From an uncultured Clostridia bacterium (GTDB taxonomy: Bacteria > Bacillota > Clostridia > TANB77 > CAG-508), in assembly GCA_934121875.1 (NCBI GenBank), contig CAKOVG010000007.1, forward strand, positions 1 to 45,265: a DNA stretch of 45,265 nucleotides. Direction: 5' to 3'. Shown here one piece after another: positions 15,876-24,661 of the stretch. Position numbers and translations under genes: made by a program. The notes under the pieces were generated by a model. It had not been told where the DNA came from and ran no database searches. It saw nothing but the letters and a program-made list of their open reading frames with translations. Numbering within the stretch: the stretch's first letter is position 1; each line of letters opens with the position of its first letter.

Positions 15876-16586
15876 ATGAAAGGTAGAATACACTCATTTG
15901 AATCTTTTGGAACAGTTGACGGACCTGGTATAAGGTTCGTAATTTTCATGCAAGGATGCAATTTGCAGTGTAAGTTTTGTCAAAACAGAGATACCTGGGA
16001 CGTATGTAGTGGTATGGAATATACTGTTCCAGAATTATTAGCCAAAATCGAAAGATATAAAAGTTATTTTGTACCTTCTGGTGGAGGTGTTACAATTAGT
16101 GGTGGTGAACCATTAGTTCAACAAGATTTTTTAATAGAACTATTAACATCTTTAAAAGCTGATGGAATTCATACTGCTATTGATACTGCTGGAAATTTTG
16201 ATATAACAGATAAAATAAAACAAATAATTGATTTAGCAGATTTATTTTTATTAGATATAAAATGTATAAATGATGACATTTGTAAATATCTAACTAGTGT
16301 TTCTAATAAAAAAGAATTGGCTTTTGCAGAATATTTAAGTAGCATAAATAAGCCAATGTGGATTAGACAAGTATTAGTTCCTGGAATTACAGATAAAGAA
16401 GAAGATTTACTTAAATTAAAAGATTTTATACATGGTTTAAGTTCTGTTCAAAAAGTTGAGATTCTTCCTTATCATGACTTAGGCCGTTTCAAATGGGAAG
16501 AACTAGGATTAAAATATGAACTTGACGGTGTTTCTCCTGCTACTCCTGATGACGTAGCAAGGGCTAAGAAAATATTAGGTTTGTAA
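15876..16586 (+). CDS. pflA: Pyruvate formate-lyase activating enzyme
   Basis: 236-residue radical-SAM enzyme that installs the glycyl radical in PflB. Cys28, Cys32 and Cys35 (GCNLQCKFCQNRDTWD) bind the 4Fe-4S cluster. GGGVTISGGEPL is the SAM-contacting GGEP region, and LPYHDLGRFKWEELG is the typical C-terminal block. AGGAGG precedes the ATG. Second gene of pflB-pflA, ended by a terminator. Confidence 0.96.
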   Translation: MKGRIHSFESFGTVDGPGIRFVIFMQGCNLQCKFCQNRDTWDVCSGMEYTVPELLAKIERYKSYFVPSGGGVTISGGEPLVQQDFLIELLTSLKADGIHTAIDTAGNFDITDKIKQIIDLADLFLLDIKCINDDICKYLTSVSNKKELAFAEYLSSINKPMWIRQVLVPGITDKEEDLLKLKDFIHGLSSVQKVEILPYHDLGRFKWEELGLKYELDGVSPATPDDVARAKKILGL

Positions 16587-16587
16587 A

Positions 16588-16617
16588 GAAAAAACTGAAG
16601 TGCAACTTCAGTTTTTC
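16588..16617. terminator. Bidirectional terminator after pflA and znuB
   Basis: GAAAAAACTGAAGT and ACTTCAGTTTTTC form a 12- to 13-bp stem with a GCA loop. Confidence 0.88.
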
Positions 16618-16619
16618 TT

Positions 16620-17462
16620 TTATTCTTTTATTTTCTTTTTTAGTCCAAAGGTTATGAAGTATATTAAACCTGATATCAGTACTATCATTGGTCCTGTTGG
16701 TATGTTCCAATAATATGAGATAATTAAGCCTGTGATTCCTGAAAATAATGAAAATATTATAGCAAATAAATGGTACATTCTCATATTTTTGGCTACATTT
16801 CTACTAGATGCCGCTGGTAATATAAGTAATGAATTTATTAATAAAATGCCAATAAATCTAATTGAAATCATTACAATTATAGCTATTAATACAGCAAACA
16901 CATTATCAATTGTTTTTGTATTTACTCCCCTACTTCTTGCTAATGTTGTATTTATACTTGTTACATTTAATTTATTAAATGTAAAGTACCAAAATGCAAT
17001 TACAGCAATAAATGCTAAAAATAAGTATAATATTTCTGTGTTACTAATGCTTAATATGTCTCCAACTAAATAGCTTGAATACTTATTAAAATTTCCACTT
17101 TGTGCTAACATTGCAAGTCCTAGTGCTATTGCTATTGATGAAAATACACTTATTATTGTATCAGCCCCATAGTTTGTTTTGTTTTTCACATAATTTAATA
17201 ACAATGCAAATATTACAGCAAATAATATCATTGAAATATTCATATTTGATATTCCTAAAACCATCCCTAGTGCAATTCCTGTTAATGCAGAATGTCCTAG
17301 TGCATCTGAGAAAAATGCCATTTTGTTGTTTACTATCATGGTTCCTAAAATAGCAAATACTGGTGTTACTAAAATAATTGCAATCAGTGCATTTTTCATA
17401 AATGCATAATCTATAAATTCAAATGGTATTATTGCTTCTAATATACTATATATTACTCCCAT
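16620..17462 (-). CDS. Zn/Mn ABC transporter permease (ABC-3 family)
   Basis: 280-residue integral membrane protein with about eight hydrophobic segments, of the ZnuB/MntB ABC-3 permease family. MAFFSDALGHSALTGIALG is the family signature near the ATPase contact. Forms the importer with the ATPase (17477-18208) and binding protein (18223-19113); gene order is binding protein, ATPase, permease. The metal cannot be decided from the permease. Confidence 0.9.
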   Translation of the reverse strand: MGVIYSILEAIIPFEFIDYAFMKNALIAIILVTPVFAILGTMIVNNKMAFFSDALGHSALTGIALGMVLGISNMNISMILFAVIFALLLNYVKNKTNYGADTIISVFSSIAIALGLAMLAQSGNFNKYSSYLVGDILSISNTEILYLFLAFIAVIAFWYFTFNKLNVTSINTTLARSRGVNTKTIDNVFAVLIAIIVMISIRFIGILLINSLLILPAASSRNVAKNMRMYHLFAIIFSLFSGITGLIISYYWNIPTGPMIVLISGLIYFITFGLKKKIKE

Positions 17463-17476
17463 TATATATTCTCCTC

Positions 17477-18208
17477 TTATATTTCTCCAAAATAGCTTTT
17501 AAACTCCAAGCTTTCAAATACTTCTTCTGGTGTTCCCTCTTTTACAACCTGTTTATCTAATAAGATTACTCTATCAGCATATTTTTTGACTAAATCTAAG
17601 TCATGTGATACTAGTAAAATTGACATATCATATTTGGTTTTTAGCTCATTTACTAATTGATAAAAATCTCTTGTTCCATTTTTATCAATTCCTGATACTG
17701 GCTCATCTAATATTAATAAATTTGGTGTTGGCTTTGTTGCTATTGCAAGTAATACTCTTTGCAATTCGCCACCCGATAAATCTCCTATACTTTTATCTAT
17801 TAGCTTTTCTGCTCCAAATATTTTTAACTGTTCTTTTATTTCATTATATATTTTTTTATCTCTTTTCAAAAATACTGGTATATGGCAAATACATGATGCG
17901 AATAAGTCATATACTGTTGTTGGCATATGTTTTTCTATATTTATAGTTTGTGGCACATACCCTATTTTTATTCTTTTTGTAATGTTGTCTTTCATATCCA
18001 CAAAGTTTATGTTACCAGTATGTTCTACTTCTCCTAAAATTGCTTTTAATAATGTAGATTTTCCTGCACCATTTCTACCTATTATTACAGTTAGCTCTCC
18101 ACAGTGCACATGAATATTTACGTTTTTTAATACTTGCTCTTTTCCAAATTTTACACTTATGTTGTTTATTTTTGTGCAGTGTAAACCACATGCTACCTTT
18201 TCACCCAT
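17477..18208 (-). CDS. Zn/Mn ABC transporter ATP-binding protein
   Basis: 243-residue ABC ATPase: Walker A GRNGAGKST, signature LSGGELQR, Walker B LLILDEP, and the H-loop His in VSHDLD. The N-terminus MGEKVACGLHCTKI has two Cys residues, as in many clostridial members. Family ZnuC/MntA type. The start is 14 bases after the stop of the binding-protein gene, so translation is probably coupled within the operon. Confidence 0.92.
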   Translation of the reverse strand: MGEKVACGLHCTKINNISVKFGKEQVLKNVNIHVHCGELTVIIGRNGAGKSTLLKAILGEVEHTGNINFVDMKDNITKRIKIGYVPQTINIEKHMPTTVYDLFASCICHIPVFLKRDKKIYNEIKEQLKIFGAEKLIDKSIGDLSGGELQRVLLAIATKPTPNLLILDEPVSGIDKNGTRDFYQLVNELKTKYDMSILLVSHDLDLVKKYADRVILLDKQVVKEGTPEEVFESLEFKSYFGEI

Positions 18209-18222
18209 TTTCTACTCCTGTT

Positions 18223-19113
18223 CTATATCATAGATTCTAAAACCAAAAAATTTTCTTCTAGTTTTTTTATATATGCATTATTGTTTGTTTCTCCTGTTAG
18301 TCCAGAATCTAGTTTATATATTTTGGCTCCTGTTTCATTTGTTAATATTTCAGCATTTTTTAGATTGTCATCTTTATCTACTACAATAATTTTTATGTTT
18401 TCATTTTTCATTTTTTCAATTAGGCTTTTTAATGTTTCTGCTGACATTGTACTTTCTTCATGGTTTGTTTCTACTTGTGTTACTTGCATTTTAAGTTCTT
18501 TTAATAAATATTCCAAGCCTTCATTTAAACAAATCACCTTTTCTCCATTTAGTTTTTGAAATTCAGTTTTATATTTTTGTTTTTCTTTGTTTATTTTTTG
18601 TAAATAATTTTCACAATTTGCTTTATATATTTCAGCATTTTTATTGTCATATTCACATAATTTTTGACATATTGTTTCTACTTGTTTAATATAGTTTTCT
18701 GTGCTTGTCCAAATATGAGGATTTATATCATTTTCATCTTGTATCTTATTTGATATATCAGCACTAGTATCTACTACCTTTAATTCTGGATATGCTGAAA
18801 TTATTTTATCCATAAAGCTCTCTAAACCTAAACCATTTTGAATGTATATATCAGCTTTTTCTATCTTTTTCATATCAGTTGTAGATATTGTATAGTCATG
18901 TAAACAACCAACATTGGCTTCTGTCATATTCACAAGTTCCACGTCTGGTACGTTTTGTGTTATATTTGCTGTCATAACATAAATTGGATAAAATGATGTT
19001 ACTATTTTTAATTTATTTTCTTCTACTTTTTCCGGTTTATTATATACTGTCCAAATAGCTAAACCTAATGCAATTACTGTTATTAGGATTATTATTAAAA
19101 TTTTTTTATTCAA
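18223..19113 (-). CDS. Zn/Mn ABC transporter substrate-binding protein
   Basis: 296-residue cluster A-I metal-binding protein (ZnuA/TroA fold) on the outer face of the membrane. Probable ligands are in CLHDYT, NPHIWTS and TNHEESTM plus a C-terminal Asp. No long His-rich loop is present, so Mn is as possible as Zn. The N-terminus (MNKKILIIILITVIALGLAIW) is a membrane segment without a lipobox Cys. It appears to be anchored by an uncleaved helix and not as a lipoprotein, which is unusual in a Gram-positive. First gene of the operon. Confidence 0.9.
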   Translation of the reverse strand: MNKKILIIILITVIALGLAIWTVYNKPEKVEENKLKIVTSFYPIYVMTANITQNVPDVELVNMTEANVGCLHDYTISTTDMKKIEKADIYIQNGLGLESFMDKIISAYPELKVVDTSADISNKIQDENDINPHIWTSTENYIKQVETICQKLCEYDNKNAEIYKANCENYLQKINKEKQKYKTEFQKLNGEKVICLNEGLEYLLKELKMQVTQVETNHEESTMSAETLKSLIEKMKNENIKIIVVDKDDNLKNAEILTNETGAKIYKLDSGLTGETNNNAYIKKLEENFLVLESMI

Positions 19114-19136
19114 AGTTCTTACCTCTCAACATATTG

Positions 19137-19178
19137 ATAATATGGTATTATAATAACATATTATTGTCTATTTTTCAA
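19137..19178 (-). promoter_or_regulatory. Promoter with overlapping palindrome upstream of the metal importer
   Basis: On the minus strand TTGAAA (19178-19173) is followed after 17 bases by TATTAT (19155-19150), with an alternative TATAAT at 19152-19147. An inverted repeat ATAATATG (19137-19144) / CATATTAT (19157-19164) straddles the -10 region, a position that suits a metal-responsive repressor of the Fur/Zur or MntR kind. The sequence does not match a consensus I can name. Confidence 0.4.
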
Positions 19179-19203
19179 CATTTCATTAATCAAAACAACG
19201 AAA

Positions 19204-19223
19204 AAAAGGCATTACTGCCTTTT
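19204..19223 (-). terminator. Terminator of the rlmN-rpe operon
   Basis: AAAAGGCA and TGCCTTTT pair around TTAC and are followed on the minus strand by a run of Ts. It overlaps the rpe stop codon. Confidence 0.85.
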
Positions 19224-19881
19224 ATTGTTTTAGTTTTTCTACAACTTCTTTATAATCTTCTGCATTGATAATTGCACTTCCTGATACTAGTATATCGGCT
19301 CCTGCTTCTTTTACTAAGTTAGCATTTTCTGTATTTATCCCACCATCCACTTCAATGTCAACTTCTAAATTATTTTCATCAATATGTTTTTTTAGTTCTT
19401 TTATCTTTTCTATTGTATCTGGTAGTAGTTTTTGTCCACCTTCTCCTGGTTCTACTGTCATTACTAATACTAAATGCACAAATGGTAAATATTTGTAAAT
19501 TTCTTCTACATTTGTGTTTGGTTTTATTGAAATACCAACTCTTATGTTGTTTTCATTTAATAGTTTAACCCATTTAAGTATTTCTTCTTTATTTTTTCCT
19601 GCTTCTAAGTGAAATGTTATAATATTAGGCTCAAATATTTCAAAGCTTTTTATATAACTTTCTACATCTTCTACCATTAAGTGTATATCTAATGGTAAAT
19701 TTGAAATTTGGTTTAAATACTCACAAAATTCGAGCATTTTATTTGTGGTATCATTTTTTACGAATTTTCCGTCCATTACATCTATATGAAAGTAATTTAT
19801 ACCTGAAGTTTCTAAATTATACAATGTTTGAATTGCTTTTTCATCTTTTACATTTAATATTGAAACTGATACTTCTACCAT
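19222..19881 (-). CDS. rpe: Ribulose-phosphate 3-epimerase
   Basis: 219-residue TIM-barrel enzyme interconverting ribulose-5-phosphate and xylulose-5-phosphate. Motifs HIDVMDGKFV, HLMVE, MTVEPGEGGQ and VDGGIN carry the metal and catalytic His and Asp residues; the usual MSVNPGFGGQ is MTVEPGEGGQ here. Last gene of rlmN-stp-prkC-rsgA-rpe. The gap after rsgA is 63 bases, with no terminator seen in it. Confidence 0.94.
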   Translation of the reverse strand: MVEVSVSILNVKDEKAIQTLYNLETSGINYFHIDVMDGKFVKNDTTNKMLEFCEYLNQISNLPLDIHLMVEDVESYIKSFEIFEPNIITFHLEAGKNKEEILKWVKLLNENNIRVGISIKPNTNVEEIYKYLPFVHLVLVMTVEPGEGGQKLLPDTIEKIKELKKHIDENNLEVDIEVDGGINTENANLVKEAGADILVSGSAIINAEDYKEVVEKLKQ

Positions 19882-19944
19882 TTTCCTTCCCTCTTTTATT
19901 AATTTTATATTAATGATAACAATAATTTAATACTTTTAACATTA

Positions 19945-20805
19945 TCACAAATTATTATAAATTTTTACATAGTTCTCATACCTTTGTGAAGAAATTTTAC
20001 CAGATTTTAAAGCCTCTTTTACTCCACAATTTTCTTCCTTTATATGACTGCAACCTTGAAATTCACATATATCTAAATATGGTACAAATTCCACAAAATA
20101 GTGGCATAAATCTTCTTTTGGAATTTCATTTATTTCAAATGTTGAGAATCCTGGTGTATCTGCTATATATGAATTTTCTTTATATTTATACAAAGTAGTA
20201 CTTGTAGTAGTATTTTTTCCTCTTTGATTTTTATTGCTAATATCGCCTTCTTGTGTTAGTGTTTGTTTAAATATAGAGTTTATCAAAGTAGATTTTCCTA
20301 CTCCGGAGTTTCCAGCAAATGCTGTAGTTTCTCCTTCAAGTAATAACTTGATTTTCTCTACTTTTATTCCTTCTTTTGCATTTGTTTGTATTACTGTATA
20401 CCCTACATTCTCATATAATTTAGCAATTTTACCTATTTCAACTTTATCTTCTAAATCAACTTTATTTAGAACTATAATTACCTTTAAACCCATGAACTCT
20501 GCAAAAACCAACTGCTTGTCTAGTAATAATAAATCTGGGCTTGGCATTTTCATGGATACCACTAAAATAAGTTGAGTTAAATTAGCCATTTTAGGTCTTT
20601 TAAGTTCGTTTTTGCGAGGGAGAATTTGTTCTATTACTCCTTCTTGTTTTTCTAAATTTGTAATAGTAAATTCCACCTCATCTCCAACTAATGGGCAAAT
20701 TTTTTCTTTTTTAAATTTTCCTCTTGCTAAACATTTATATACTTTTTCATTTTTTAATACTTGATATACATTTGAACTAGTACAAATAATTATTCCTTTT
20801 TGCAT
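19945..20805 (-). CDS. rsgA: Small ribosomal subunit biogenesis GTPase RsgA
   Basis: 286-residue circularly permuted GTPase that checks 30S maturation. An N-terminal OB fold (about 1-65) is followed by the permuted G domain in order G4 (LNKVDL), G5 (TNAKEG), G1 (AGNSGVGKST) and G3 (DTPGF), then a C-terminal zinc knuckle with Cys-His-Cys in CEFQGCSHIKEENCGV. It starts nine bases after the prkC stop and is part of the kinase operon, a common arrangement in Firmicutes. Confidence 0.95.
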   Translation of the reverse strand: MQKGIIICTSSNVYQVLKNEKVYKCLARGKFKKEKICPLVGDEVEFTITNLEKQEGVIEQILPRKNELKRPKMANLTQLILVVSMKMPSPDLLLLDKQLVFAEFMGLKVIIVLNKVDLEDKVEIGKIAKLYENVGYTVIQTNAKEGIKVEKIKLLLEGETTAFAGNSGVGKSTLINSIFKQTLTQEGDISNKNQRGKNTTTSTTLYKYKENSYIADTPGFSTFEINEIPKEDLCHYFVEFVPYLDICEFQGCSHIKEENCGVKEALKSGKISSQRYENYVKIYNNL

Positions 20806-20814
20806 TTAGACTCC

Positions 20815-22776
20815 TTAATCTATTGAAAGTACTGGATTGTCTACAGATAAATCAAATTGTTTTGTTGTTTTCTTTATATCATTTATCCAAACTTTAACTG
20901 TTACTGTTCCTTTTCCAGAAATTTCTGCTGCAATATTAGTTTCATCTTTTCTATTTGTATCACTATATACAGTTTCATCATTTACTGTTATTTTTACATT
21001 TACTGTTGGTTCTATTTCATTTCCATCTTTATCTTTTTTTATTTCAGCATCTCCACCAAGTAATGATTTTAAATTTAATTTAACTATACCAACTTTTATT
21101 TCTTCTATTTTATTTACCGTAAGTGTAACTTTTGTTTTTTCTTCAACTGTTGTTCCTGCTTCAATACTTTGTTTTAATACTTTTCCATTTGTTTTAGTCA
21201 TGTCTTCTTCATATACTACTGTTACTGATAAATCAGTTAATTTCTTTTTTGCCTCTGCTTCTGTGTCACCTATTACATATGGCATAGCAATTTCCTTTAA
21301 TCCTGTTCCTATGCTTACAGTTAATGTTATTGTTTCTCCAACTTTAATTTGTTTTCCTTCTGCCACATCTTGTTTTATAACTACATCTTTTTCTACAGTT
21401 TTACTTGTTTCTTCTTTCTTTTCTACATTTAGTTGCATTTCATTTTTAAGTTTTTGTTCAGCCTCTTCATATTTCATGCCAACTACTTTTATCATTTCTA
21501 CCATTTCTGAACCTTTACTTATTTTCACTTTAACTGTTGTATTTTCTTTTACTGTTGCACCTTCAGAATATGGTGGTTCTTGTGAAATAATTTTTCCAGC
21601 TTCAACTTCGTCATTAAATACCTCTTCTGACTCTATTATTAGATTTTCTTTTCCTAATGTAGCTTTTGCCTCTTCTAATGTTTGCCCTACAAAATTAGGT
21701 AATTTAACATCTTTTGGTTGCCCAACTTTCATTATAGCTTGAACTCCAAAGAATCCTGCTAATGGAATTGTAACTACTAATATTGCTATAATAACTATAA
21801 GCCATACTTTTTTAGCTGTTGGATGTTGATCAAAGTATTTTGTTTCTTTTTTATCTTCTTTTTTCATATTTACTTCTGGCTCCTCTCCTAAAACTGGAAC
21901 TCTTTGTGTATATTGTAATTTTTCTGCGTTACTTTTTACAAAACCACCTTCTGGGTCTTTTAGTGCCATACTTAGATCTTTTAGCATTTCAGTTGCATTT
22001 TGATATCTTAAACTTGGTTCTTTTTCCATTGCTTTCATTATTATTTTGTTTATTGCTAAAGGAATAGATGGATTTAGCTTTATTGGTTCTACTGGTTTTT
22101 CTTGCATATGTTTTAAAGCTATAGATACTGGTGTATCTGCGTCAAATGGTACTCTTCCAGTTAGCATTTCATACATTACTACACCTAATGAATAAATATC
22201 TGATTTTGCATCAGTGTATCCACCTCTAGCATGTTCTGGAGAAAAATAATGAACTGATCCAATTGTTGTTCCAAAGGCTGTAATTGTTGAATTTGATACA
22301 GCCTTTGCTATTCCAAAGTCTGTTACTTTTGCAATTCCATCTTCTGTTATTATTATGTTGTGTGGTTTAATATCTCTATGTACTATATTGTTTTTGTGAG
22401 CTGTTTCTAATGCTGATGCTACTTGAATTGCTATATTTACAGACCATTTCCAAGGTAATACTCCATCTTCATTTATAATTTCTTTTAGAGTTTTTCCTTG
22501 TACAAGTTCCATAACAATATAATAGATGTTATCTTCATGTCCTACATCAAATATTGATACAATATTTGGATGTGTAAGACTTGCTGCTGCTTGTGCCTCT
22601 GTATTAAATCTTTTGATAAATTCTTCATCTGTTGTAAATTCTTCTCTTAGTACTTTTACAGCTACATATCTTTTTAATATGTTGCATCTAGCTTTGTATA
22701 CTGTAGCCATACCTCCTTCGCCAATTTTTTCAAGTATTTCATATCTATTTCCTATTACTTTACCTACTAAATTCAT
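20815..22776 (-). CDS. prkC: PASTA-domain Ser/Thr protein kinase
   Basis: 653-residue membrane kinase that senses muropeptides or lipid II. The cytoplasmic kinase domain (about 10-275) has GEGGMATVY, VAVKVL with the catalytic Lys, HRDIKPHN and DFG. One membrane segment (about 325-350) leads to three PASTA repeats (about 355-425, 425-495, 495-560). A C-terminal tail (about 565-653) is not PASTA and looks like a beta-rich extra domain. It sits 13 bases after the phosphatase gene, the standard stp-prkC pairing. In spore-formers PrkC links wall fragments to germination. Confidence 0.95.
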   Translation of the reverse strand: MNLVGKVIGNRYEILEKIGEGGMATVYKARCNILKRYVAVKVLREEFTTDEEFIKRFNTEAQAAASLTHPNIVSIFDVGHEDNIYYIVMELVQGKTLKEIINEDGVLPWKWSVNIAIQVASALETAHKNNIVHRDIKPHNIIITEDGIAKVTDFGIAKAVSNSTITAFGTTIGSVHYFSPEHARGGYTDAKSDIYSLGVVMYEMLTGRVPFDADTPVSIALKHMQEKPVEPIKLNPSIPLAINKIIMKAMEKEPSLRYQNATEMLKDLSMALKDPEGGFVKSNAEKLQYTQRVPVLGEEPEVNMKKEDKKETKYFDQHPTAKKVWLIVIIAILVVTIPLAGFFGVQAIMKVGQPKDVKLPNFVGQTLEEAKATLGKENLIIESEEVFNDEVEAGKIISQEPPYSEGATVKENTTVKVKISKGSEMVEMIKVVGMKYEEAEQKLKNEMQLNVEKKEETSKTVEKDVVIKQDVAEGKQIKVGETITLTVSIGTGLKEIAMPYVIGDTEAEAKKKLTDLSVTVVYEEDMTKTNGKVLKQSIEAGTTVEEKTKVTLTVNKIEEIKVGIVKLNLKSLLGGDAEIKKDKDGNEIEPTVNVKITVNDETVYSDTNRKDETNIAAEISGKGTVTVKVWINDIKKTTKQFDLSVDNPVLSID

Positions 22777-22789
22777 AATTTTCTCTCCC

Positions 22790-23515
22790 CTATATTATAG
22801 TTATAACCGTTATGTTGTCATATCCACCAGCATTGTTTGCTAAATTTACTAATATTTCTGGTGCTTTTTCTTTATTTTCTCTAACTACTTCATATATTTT
22901 ATTTTCTTCTACCATATTTGTTAGTCCGTCTGAACACATTAATAATATATCATCTTTTTCTATATTTCTTGCTCTTATATCTGGCTCCACATAAGAGGTA
23001 CATCCTAACGCTTTTAATAGCATATTCTTTTTTGGATGATTCTCTGCTTCTTTTCTAGTAATTTTTTTGTCTTCTACTAATTGTTGAACATAGCTGTGAT
23101 CTTTTGTTATTTTTCTAGCTATGTCTTTTTTTATTAAATATATTCTACTATCTCCTACATGTCCTATATATATCTTACTATTATATATGAAGCAAACATC
23201 TAAAGTAGTACCCATTCCTTGCAAATTTCCATCTTTTTTTGATTCTTCATACACTACCATATTAGCATATTCCATTGCATCTTTTACTAACTTTAATATT
23301 GTTTCTTTATTATGTTCTATTTTATTAAAATTATTTTGTATATAATTTTTTGTTGTTTCTGCTGCTAGCCTACTTGCTATTTCTCCTCCGTTATATCCGC
23401 CCATTCCATCTGCTAGAATGTATAATTGTAAGTCATTTTCAGAAGAAGGAATACTGTAATAGTCTTGATTCATTTCTCTTGCTTTGCCAACATCAGTTTT
23501 AGCAAAACCTTTCAT
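22790..23515 (-). CDS. stp: PP2C-family Ser/Thr phosphatase (Stp/PrpC)
   Basis: 241-residue Mn-dependent phosphatase, antagonist of PrkC. Metal-binding and catalytic motifs are visible: TDVGKAREMNQD, ADGMGGYNGGE, VGDSRIYL, CSDGLTNMV and DNITVI. Soluble, complete. It starts 11 bases after rlmN and ends 13 bases before prkC. Confidence 0.95.
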   Translation of the reverse strand: MKGFAKTDVGKAREMNQDYYSIPSSENDLQLYILADGMGGYNGGEIASRLAAETTKNYIQNNFNKIEHNKETILKLVKDAMEYANMVVYEESKKDGNLQGMGTTLDVCFIYNSKIYIGHVGDSRIYLIKKDIARKITKDHSYVQQLVEDKKITRKEAENHPKKNMLLKALGCTSYVEPDIRARNIEKDDILLMCSDGLTNMVEENKIYEVVRENKEKAPEILVNLANNAGGYDNITVITII

Positions 23516-23526
23516 CTATTTTCCTC

Positions 23527-24552
23527 CTATGTTTTTAAATTTTTTCTTCTTAATTGACCACATGCTGCATCTATGTCACTGCCTAGTTCTCTCCTAATTG
23601 TTGCCACAATTCCATGGTCATTTAAATAATCTCTAAATTTTATAATATTTTCATTACTGCTTTTTGTAAATTTGCCATTTTCAATTTTGTTTATTGGTAT
23701 TAAGTTTACATGACAAAGCATTCCTTTTAATAAGTTTACCAATGCTTTTGCATCTTCTAAATTGTCATTGTTATCTTTTGCCAATGCATATTCAAATGAT
23801 ATTCTCTTATTAGTTTTTGCAATGTAGTATTTGCAAGCTTCCATAAGTTCTTCAATTGAATATAGATTATTTACTGGCATCATTGCACTTCTTTTGGTAT
23901 TATCTGTTGCATGTAGCGATATAGATAATGTACATTGCAAATCTTCATTTGCAAAATCATAAATTCTTGGAACTAGCCCAGATGTTGAAACGCTAATGTG
24001 TCTTGCTCCTATATTTAAACCTTTTTGATTATTTATAATTCTAATTGCATGCATTACATTATCATAATTGTCAAAAGGTTCTCCTATTCCCATAAATACT
24101 ATATTTGAAATATGATCTCCTATATCTTGTTCTACTGCTAATATTTGTTCAACTATCTCTCCTGCTGTAAGACCTCTAACAAAAGCTATTCCTGTTGATG
24201 CACAAAACTTACATCCCATTTTACACCCAATTTGTGATGATACACAAATTGTTTTTCCATGATGGTATTGCATTAAAACTGTTTCTATTGCATTTCCGTC
24301 TAGTACATCAAATAAATATTTTTTTGTTCCGTCTGAAGATTCCTGTTTACTAAGTATTTCAAAATTACACATTGTATAGTTTTGTTTTAATTTTTCTCTT
24401 AGTTCTAATGATAAATTAGTCATATCATCAAAGCTTTTTACTTTTTCTACATAAAGCCAGTTAAATATTTGCTCTGCTCTATAACCTTTTTCTCCTAGGG
24501 AAATAAGTTCTTGCTTTAATTCGTCTAAGTTATATTCTTTTATATTTTTCAT
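23527..24552 (-). CDS. rlmN: Dual-specificity 23S rRNA/tRNA (adenine-C2) methyltransferase
   Basis: 341-residue radical-SAM methyltransferase acting on A2503 of 23S rRNA and A37 of tRNAs. Cluster Cys110, Cys114 and Cys117 (CKMGCKFC); the second catalytic Cys is Cys331 in AACGQLRRKN. The GIGEPFDN and HVNLIPIN blocks fit. First gene of a five-gene unit with stp, prkC, rsgA and rpe. Confidence 0.96.
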   Translation of the reverse strand: MKNIKEYNLDELKQELISLGEKGYRAEQIFNWLYVEKVKSFDDMTNLSLELREKLKQNYTMCNFEILSKQESSDGTKKYLFDVLDGNAIETVLMQYHHGKTICVSSQIGCKMGCKFCASTGIAFVRGLTAGEIVEQILAVEQDIGDHISNIVFMGIGEPFDNYDNVMHAIRIINNQKGLNIGARHISVSTSGLVPRIYDFANEDLQCTLSISLHATDNTKRSAMMPVNNLYSIEELMEACKYYIAKTNKRISFEYALAKDNNDNLEDAKALVNLLKGMLCHVNLIPINKIENGKFTKSSNENIIKFRDYLNDHGIVATIRRELGSDIDAACGQLRRKNLKT

Positions 24553-24584
24553 TATTGTTCCTTTTTATCTATTATTACATATAA

Positions 24585-24613
24585 TTTATATCATAATATC
24601 CATTTTTTTTCAA
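24585..24613 (-). promoter_or_regulatory. Sigma-A promoter of the rlmN operon
   Basis: On the minus strand TTGAAA, 17 bases, TATAAA, directly after the murT-gatD terminator. Confidence 0.6.
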
Positions 24614-24625
24614 TATGTAAAGCTA

Positions 24626-24656
24626 AAAAACTCATTCCATTACGGAATGAGCTTTT
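24626..24656 (-). terminator. Terminator of murT-gatD
   Basis: CTCATTCC and GGAATGAG pair around ATTAC, flanked by A and T runs. Confidence 0.88.
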
Positions 24657-24661
24657 TCAGA

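Noticed and set aside
15670..15897. 75-residue minus-strand reading frame across the pflB-pflA gap
   Set aside because: It lies partly antisense to pflB and is open only because of the GC-rich palindromic element. No ribosome-binding site or family resemblance.
20837..21742. 301-residue plus-strand reading frame
   Set aside because: It is a Ser/Phe/Val-rich shadow of the PASTA part of prkC and has no ribosome-binding site.
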